A stretch of 36,027 bases of DNA from Dehalococcoidia bacterium. GTDB lineage: Bacteria; Chloroflexota; Dehalococcoidia; Lucifugimonadales; UBA3495. Shown piece after piece: positions 33,034-36,027 of this stretch. Every line of letters starts with the position of its first letter. Positions within the stretch are counted from its first letter, which is position 1. Under the pieces are notes generated by a model that saw only the letters and a list, made by a program, of their open reading frames with translations, ran no database searches and was not told the DNA's origin. The translations under genes and the position numbers were made by a program. The DNA lies in contig JAJDWF010000036.1 in assembly GCA_022825745.1 (NCBI GenBank), positions 1-36,027 of the forward strand, in the 5' to 3' direction.

Positions 33034-34257
33034 ATGGACTCGTGGGTAGCGTACCGGGACTTCCGCTTCCTCTGGTTTGCCAACTTCTGCGCTTTCACCG
33101 GCCAGTGGCTCCAGCTGTTGAGCATCGGATGGCTGGTCAAGGAGCTGTCCGCCGGCTCGGGTGTAGGCGGCCTCCTCGTGCTGTCGGCCAGCGCGCTCAA
33201 CACCCTGCCCGGCCTGGCCGTCAACCCGCTCACCGGCGTGCTGGGCGACCGGCTTGACCGGCGCAAGCTCGCCATCGTCGTGCAGTCCATCGCGGCGGTG
33301 CTGGCCCTGGGTTTCGCCTTCCTGGTCGATTCCGACTACATCCGCCCGTGGCATGCCTACGCCTACGTCCTGATCTCCGGCTGCTGCCTGGCCATCACCC
33401 AGCCAATCCAGCAGGTGATGATCTCCAACACCGTCCCCCGGGGCGCGCTCACCAACGCCTACGCCATCAACACCCTTACCGTCACCGGTACGCGCATCTT
33501 CGGCCCCTTCGTCGGCGGCATCCTCATCGCCAGCATCGGGTTCTTCTGGAACTTCGCCATGGAGGCCGCGTTGTACCTGGGCGTGGTGCTGATGCTGATT
33601 CCCATGCGCACGCCCTACACCTCCAACGAGCCGGCCGGCCCGAGCCGGCGCATCACTCCCATCGCCGACATCCGCGACGGCCTGCTCCACCTGTGGCGCC
33701 AGCAGCGCGAGGTGCTGGAAATCGCGCTGATTTCCGTGATCCCGAACACCATCCTGCACCCCCTGTGGTTCCTGCTGCCCCTGTTCACGGTGGAGGTGCT
33801 CCAGGCCCACGCCGACATGGGCGGCTACCTGCTGGCGATTACCGGCGTCGGCGGCTTGATCTCAACGCTCTGCATCGCCACCTGGGGCTTCCCCTTCCGC
33901 CGCGGCCGCATCCTGGTGGCCACCTGCATCCTCGGCTCCCTCAGCACCATGCTGTTTTCACAATGCTCGTGGCTCTGGGCGGCATTCCTCGTGCTGGCCG
34001 TCATGTCGTTCTTTCAGGCCTACTTCCGCACCACCGCCGGCACCCTGGTGCTGACCATAGTTCCCGACCAGTATCGCGCCCGCACCATGGCCCTGCTGGC
34101 CTACGAGCGTTCCTCCCTCATCGGCGTCAGCATCCTCGTGGGCATCCTCGCCGACTTCACCTCCGCCTCCATCGCCATACTCGCCATCGGAGCCCTGGGC
34201 CTGAGCCTCTCCCTCGCCTGTCTGGCCACCCTGCGCCGCGTCCGCGCCCTGCAATAG
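33034..34257 (+). CDS. MFS transporter, first tandem copy
   Basis: The protein (407 residues from ATG at 33034) is a major facilitator transporter of the EntS-like (MFS_3) type, with about 12 hydrophobic segments. Conserved parts include LSIGWLVKELSAGSG, LNTLPGLAVNPLTGVLGDRL-D-RR, the family loop between helices 2 and 3, and TGTRIFGPFVGGIL. It probably exports a drug- or siderophore-like compound. No ribosome site precedes ATG 33034. GAGGG (32989-32993) stands 7 bases before an in-frame ATT at 33001, and the residues IRLPRPRT encoded between ATT and ATG align with the N-terminus of the next gene's product. The true start may therefore be upstream. It is 8 bp from the second copy. Confidence 0.88.
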   Translation: MDSWVAYRDFRFLWFANFCAFTGQWLQLLSIGWLVKELSAGSGVGGLLVLSASALNTLPGLAVNPLTGVLGDRLDRRKLAIVVQSIAAVLALGFAFLVDSDYIRPWHAYAYVLISGCCLAITQPIQQVMISNTVPRGALTNAYAINTLTVTGTRIFGPFVGGILIASIGFFWNFAMEAALYLGVVLMLIPMRTPYTSNEPAGPSRRITPIADIRDGLLHLWRQQREVLEIALISVIPNTILHPLWFLLPLFTVEVLQAHADMGGYLLAITGVGGLISTLCIATWGFPFRRGRILVATCILGSLSTMLFSQCSWLWAAFLVLAVMSFFQAYFRTTAGTLVLTIVPDQYRARTMALLAYERSSLIGVSILVGILADFTSASIAILAIGALGLSLSLACLATLRRVRALQ

Positions 34258-34265
34258 AGGGAACC

Positions 34266-35507
34266 TTGCGTCTGCCCCGACTGCACACCCTGGACGCCTG
34301 GCTGGGCTACCGCAACTACCGCCTGCTCTGGTGCGGCAACTTCTTCGCCAACAGCGCCCAGTGGCTCCAGCTGCTCAGCGTCGGTTGGCTGGTCCGCGAG
34401 CTGTCCGAGGGTTCGGCCATCGCCGGTCTGCTGGTCGTAACCGTCGGCGGCATCAACACCCTGCCCGGCCTGATCGTCGGCCCCTGGGGCGGCGTCCTCA
34501 GCGACCGCTTCGACCGCCGCCGGCTGGTGATCACCTTCCAGCTGATCATGTGCGCCCTGGCCTTCAGCTTCGCCCTGCTGGTGCTGTCCGACCGGGTCAC
34601 CATCTGGCACGCCTACCTCTACGTCATCCTGGCCGGCGTCTGCCACTCCATCGCCCAGCCCATGCGCCAGGCCCTGGTCGCCGCCACCGTGCCCCGCGAC
34701 ATGCTCGGCAACGCCCTCGCCGCCAACGTCCTCACCATCACCGGCACCCGCATCTTCGGCCCCTTCATCGGCGGCATCCTCATCTTCACCCTGGGCTTCT
34801 TCTGGAACTTCACCATCGAGGCCTGCCTCTATCTCGCCAACGTGCTGATGCTCTGGCCCATGCGCACCCCCTACTACCGCCCCGGCGACGCCCGCGCCCG
34901 CGGCTCCGCCATCGCCAACATGGTGGAGGGCATCCGCTACGTCTGGAGCGGCGAGCGCGCCATCTTCCAGATGATTCTACTGTCTGTCATCCCCAACATC
35001 ATCCTCCATCCCACCTGGTTCCTGTTCCCCGTTTTCACCACCGACGTGCTCATGCGCGAGGCCGACGTGGGCGGCTACCTGCTGGCCGTAACCGGCGTCG
35101 GCGGATTCCTGGCCGCCCTGTTCATGGCATCCTTCGGCTTCGTTTTCGACAAGGGCAAGGTGGTGCTGGGCGCCGCCGTCGCCAGTTCCATCACCTGCCT
35201 GCTGTTCGCCTACTCCCACTGGATGGCGCTGGCCTTCATCGTCATCGCGGCCATGGCGTTCAGCCAGGCCGTGTTCCGTACCACCCGCGGCACGCTGATC
35301 CAGACCCTGGCCCCCGACCGCCTGCGCGGACGCCTCACCAGCCTGCAAAGCTTCGACCGGGGATTCCTCGTCGTCGCCAGCCTGGGCGTGGGCGCCCTCT
35401 CCGACGCCACGTCGCCCGTAACCGCCATCGCCATCATCGGCGTCCTCGGCCTCGTCCTCTCCATAATCTGCTCCGCCACCCTGACCCGCGTCCGCCGCCT
35501 CCCCTGA
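34266..35507 (+). CDS. MFS transporter, second tandem copy
   Basis: This 413-residue MFS protein is a clear paralogue of the preceding one. Shared segments are FFANSAQWLQLLSVGWLVRE, GGINTLPGLIVGPWGGVLSD, TGTRIFGPFIGGIL, GFFWNF, PMRTPY and the FRTTRGTLI region. The start is TTG at 34266, with GAGGG four bases upstream, overlapping the end of the first gene's stop region. No ATG or GTG gives an equally complete N-terminus. Two adjacent copies may act separately or as a pair. The substrate is unknown. The gene converges on the last, partial gene with an 11-bp gap. Confidence 0.9.
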   Translation: MRLPRLHTLDAWLGYRNYRLLWCGNFFANSAQWLQLLSVGWLVRELSEGSAIAGLLVVTVGGINTLPGLIVGPWGGVLSDRFDRRRLVITFQLIMCALAFSFALLVLSDRVTIWHAYLYVILAGVCHSIAQPMRQALVAATVPRDMLGNALAANVLTITGTRIFGPFIGGILIFTLGFFWNFTIEACLYLANVLMLWPMRTPYYRPGDARARGSAIANMVEGIRYVWSGERAIFQMILLSVIPNIILHPTWFLFPVFTTDVLMREADVGGYLLAVTGVGGFLAALFMASFGFVFDKGKVVLGAAVASSITCLLFAYSHWMALAFIVIAAMAFSQAVFRTTRGTLIQTLAPDRLRGRLTSLQSFDRGFLVVASLGVGALSDATSPVTAIAIIGVLGLVLSIICSATLTRVRRLP

Positions 35508-35518
35508 TCGCCCCCAAC

Positions 35519-36027
35519 CTACTCCACCCGCACCGTCAACCGGCCCACCTCCGTGTCCTCCAGCGCGTAGTCCCAGTCGGCGGCGTTGATGTCAGCGATC
35601 TTGTGGATCAACGTCACCGTCTCGCCGGCAACCCCTTCGTCAACCGTCACCGTGATCTTCTGCGGCATGTCCCAGTCAGGCCAGATCCGGCCGTGATAGC
35701 CACCGCTCAGGTACAGCCACGACGGCTCCACCTTCACCTTGTCGCGGTTGCTGGGCTCGATGCTGATGCCCACGGTCCCGTCGGGCCGCGTGTCCAGCAC
35801 CACCCAGTAGGTCGTCGTCGTCCCGCCGTCCTCGGACACCACCAGCGGCTCGCTTACGATCAGCGTAACCCCGGCGTCGTCGTTGTCGTCCACCGTCAAG
35901 TCCAGGGACGCAACCCTCAACCCGTCGTACTCGTTCGCGCTGCGGGCGGCGATCACCGTGTGCGTGATGGTCGCCTTCTCGTCGTCCTTATCGGCATCAG
36001 CCGCCGCTAGGACCTCCACCCTCTGGG
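35519..36027 (-). CDS. C-terminal part of a repetitive (Calx-beta-like) probable surface protein (partial)
   Basis: About 169 residues are visible; the reading frame is open to the right edge, so the gene starts outside the window. The sequence contains Ser/Thr/Asp-rich beta-strand repeats: VASLDLTVDDNDDAGVTLIV, SEDGGTTTTYWVVLDTRPDG and ITVTVDEGVAGETVTLIHKI. The DDND-x-AGV linker and TYWVVLDTRP resemble Calx-beta-type domains of large extracellular proteins, where acidic loops bind calcium. The protein ends with TVRVE and carries no anchor motif at its C-terminus. The role in adhesion or the cell surface is inferred from the domain type only. Confidence 0.7.
   Translation of the reverse strand, partial: QRVEVLAAADADKDDEKATITHTVIAARSANEYDGLRVASLDLTVDDNDDAGVTLIVSEPLVVSEDGGTTTTYWVVLDTRPDGTVGISIEPSNRDKVKVEPSWLYLSGGYHGRIWPDWDMPQKITVTVDEGVAGETVTLIHKIADINAADWDYALEDTEVGRLTVRVE

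Noticed and set aside
33348-34265. N-terminal extension of the second MFS protein
   Set aside because: The frame is open by chance inside the first MFS gene. Homology between the copies begins at TTG 34266, which has its own ribosome site.
34331-36010. 559-residue plus-strand frame over the second MFS gene
   Set aside because: Arg/Pro/His-rich out-of-frame translation of the MFS coding sequence; it also runs across the converging gene.

Overview
The window is high-GC, gene-dense bacterial chromosome. Proteins are encoded on both strands, start codons include GTG and TTG, and most genes carry Shine-Dalgarno sites. The family mix suggests a member of the Chloroflexota, possibly a Dehalococcoidia/SAR202-like lineage: a pyrR-pyrB-pyrC-carA-carB operon, a T-box-controlled trpE, DUF1800, NHL-repeat and EthD-like proteins, two MmgE/PrpD proteins and a HadAB-like dehydratase pair. 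This placement is an inference from gene content only. No rRNA, tRNA, insertion sequence, integrase or CRISPR array was recognised.

Layout. (1) 1-1613: the 5' end of a LysR-type regulator gene, divergent from a 7Fe-type ferredoxin plus ornithine-cyclodeaminase-family pair. A perfect inverted repeat lies about 63 bp upstream of the predicted start of transcription. (2) 1670-9340, minus strand: the pyrimidine operon pyrR-pyrB-pyrC-carA-carB. Its leader contains an exact PyrR-binding motif and a terminator. (3) 9414-18695, minus strand: a ten-gene run, probably one operon read from a consensus -10 near 18770. In order it encodes LhgO, two hot-dog dehydratase subunits, PlsX, FabG, an isocitrate-lyase/PEP-mutase enzyme, DUF2157, a GDYXXLXY protein, an isochorismatase-family hydrolase and a vWA protein. 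(4) 18836-21223, plus strand: MmgE/PrpD and a quinone-oxidoreductase-like enzyme. (5) 21274-23088: a compact four-gene accessory cassette (Phd-like antitoxin, PIN toxin, DUF6884 protein, GIY-YIG-like protein). (6) 23085-25980: promoter, tRNA-Trp T-box leader, trpE, a VOC-fold gene and trpG. (7) 26060-28657: rtcB and a second MmgE/PrpD gene. (8) 28658-32812, minus strand: DUF1800, an acyl-CoA-dehydrogenase-like protein lacking the usual catalytic Glu motif, an NHL-repeat protein and an EthD-like protein. (9) 33034-35507: two tandem paralogous MFS transporters, followed by the 3' end of a converging gene for a repetitive, probably surface, protein.

How it works together. Two biosynthetic operons are controlled by RNA leaders that should sense their own end products: pyrimidine nucleotides through PyrR, and uncharged tRNA-Trp through the T-box. 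The specifier codon (TGG) and the tRNA-acceptor bulge (TGGC) can both be read directly. The lipid-related genes form the core of the long minus-strand operon. The cassette at 21.3-23.1 kb is the best candidate for an undescribed system: two nuclease-fold proteins and a DUF6884 protein packed behind an antitoxin, wedged between a metabolic gene and the trp promoter. A dispersed hairpin repeat (CGTCATTCCC...GCGGGAATCC) occurs at three intergenic sites, twice directly upstream of a ribosome-binding site.
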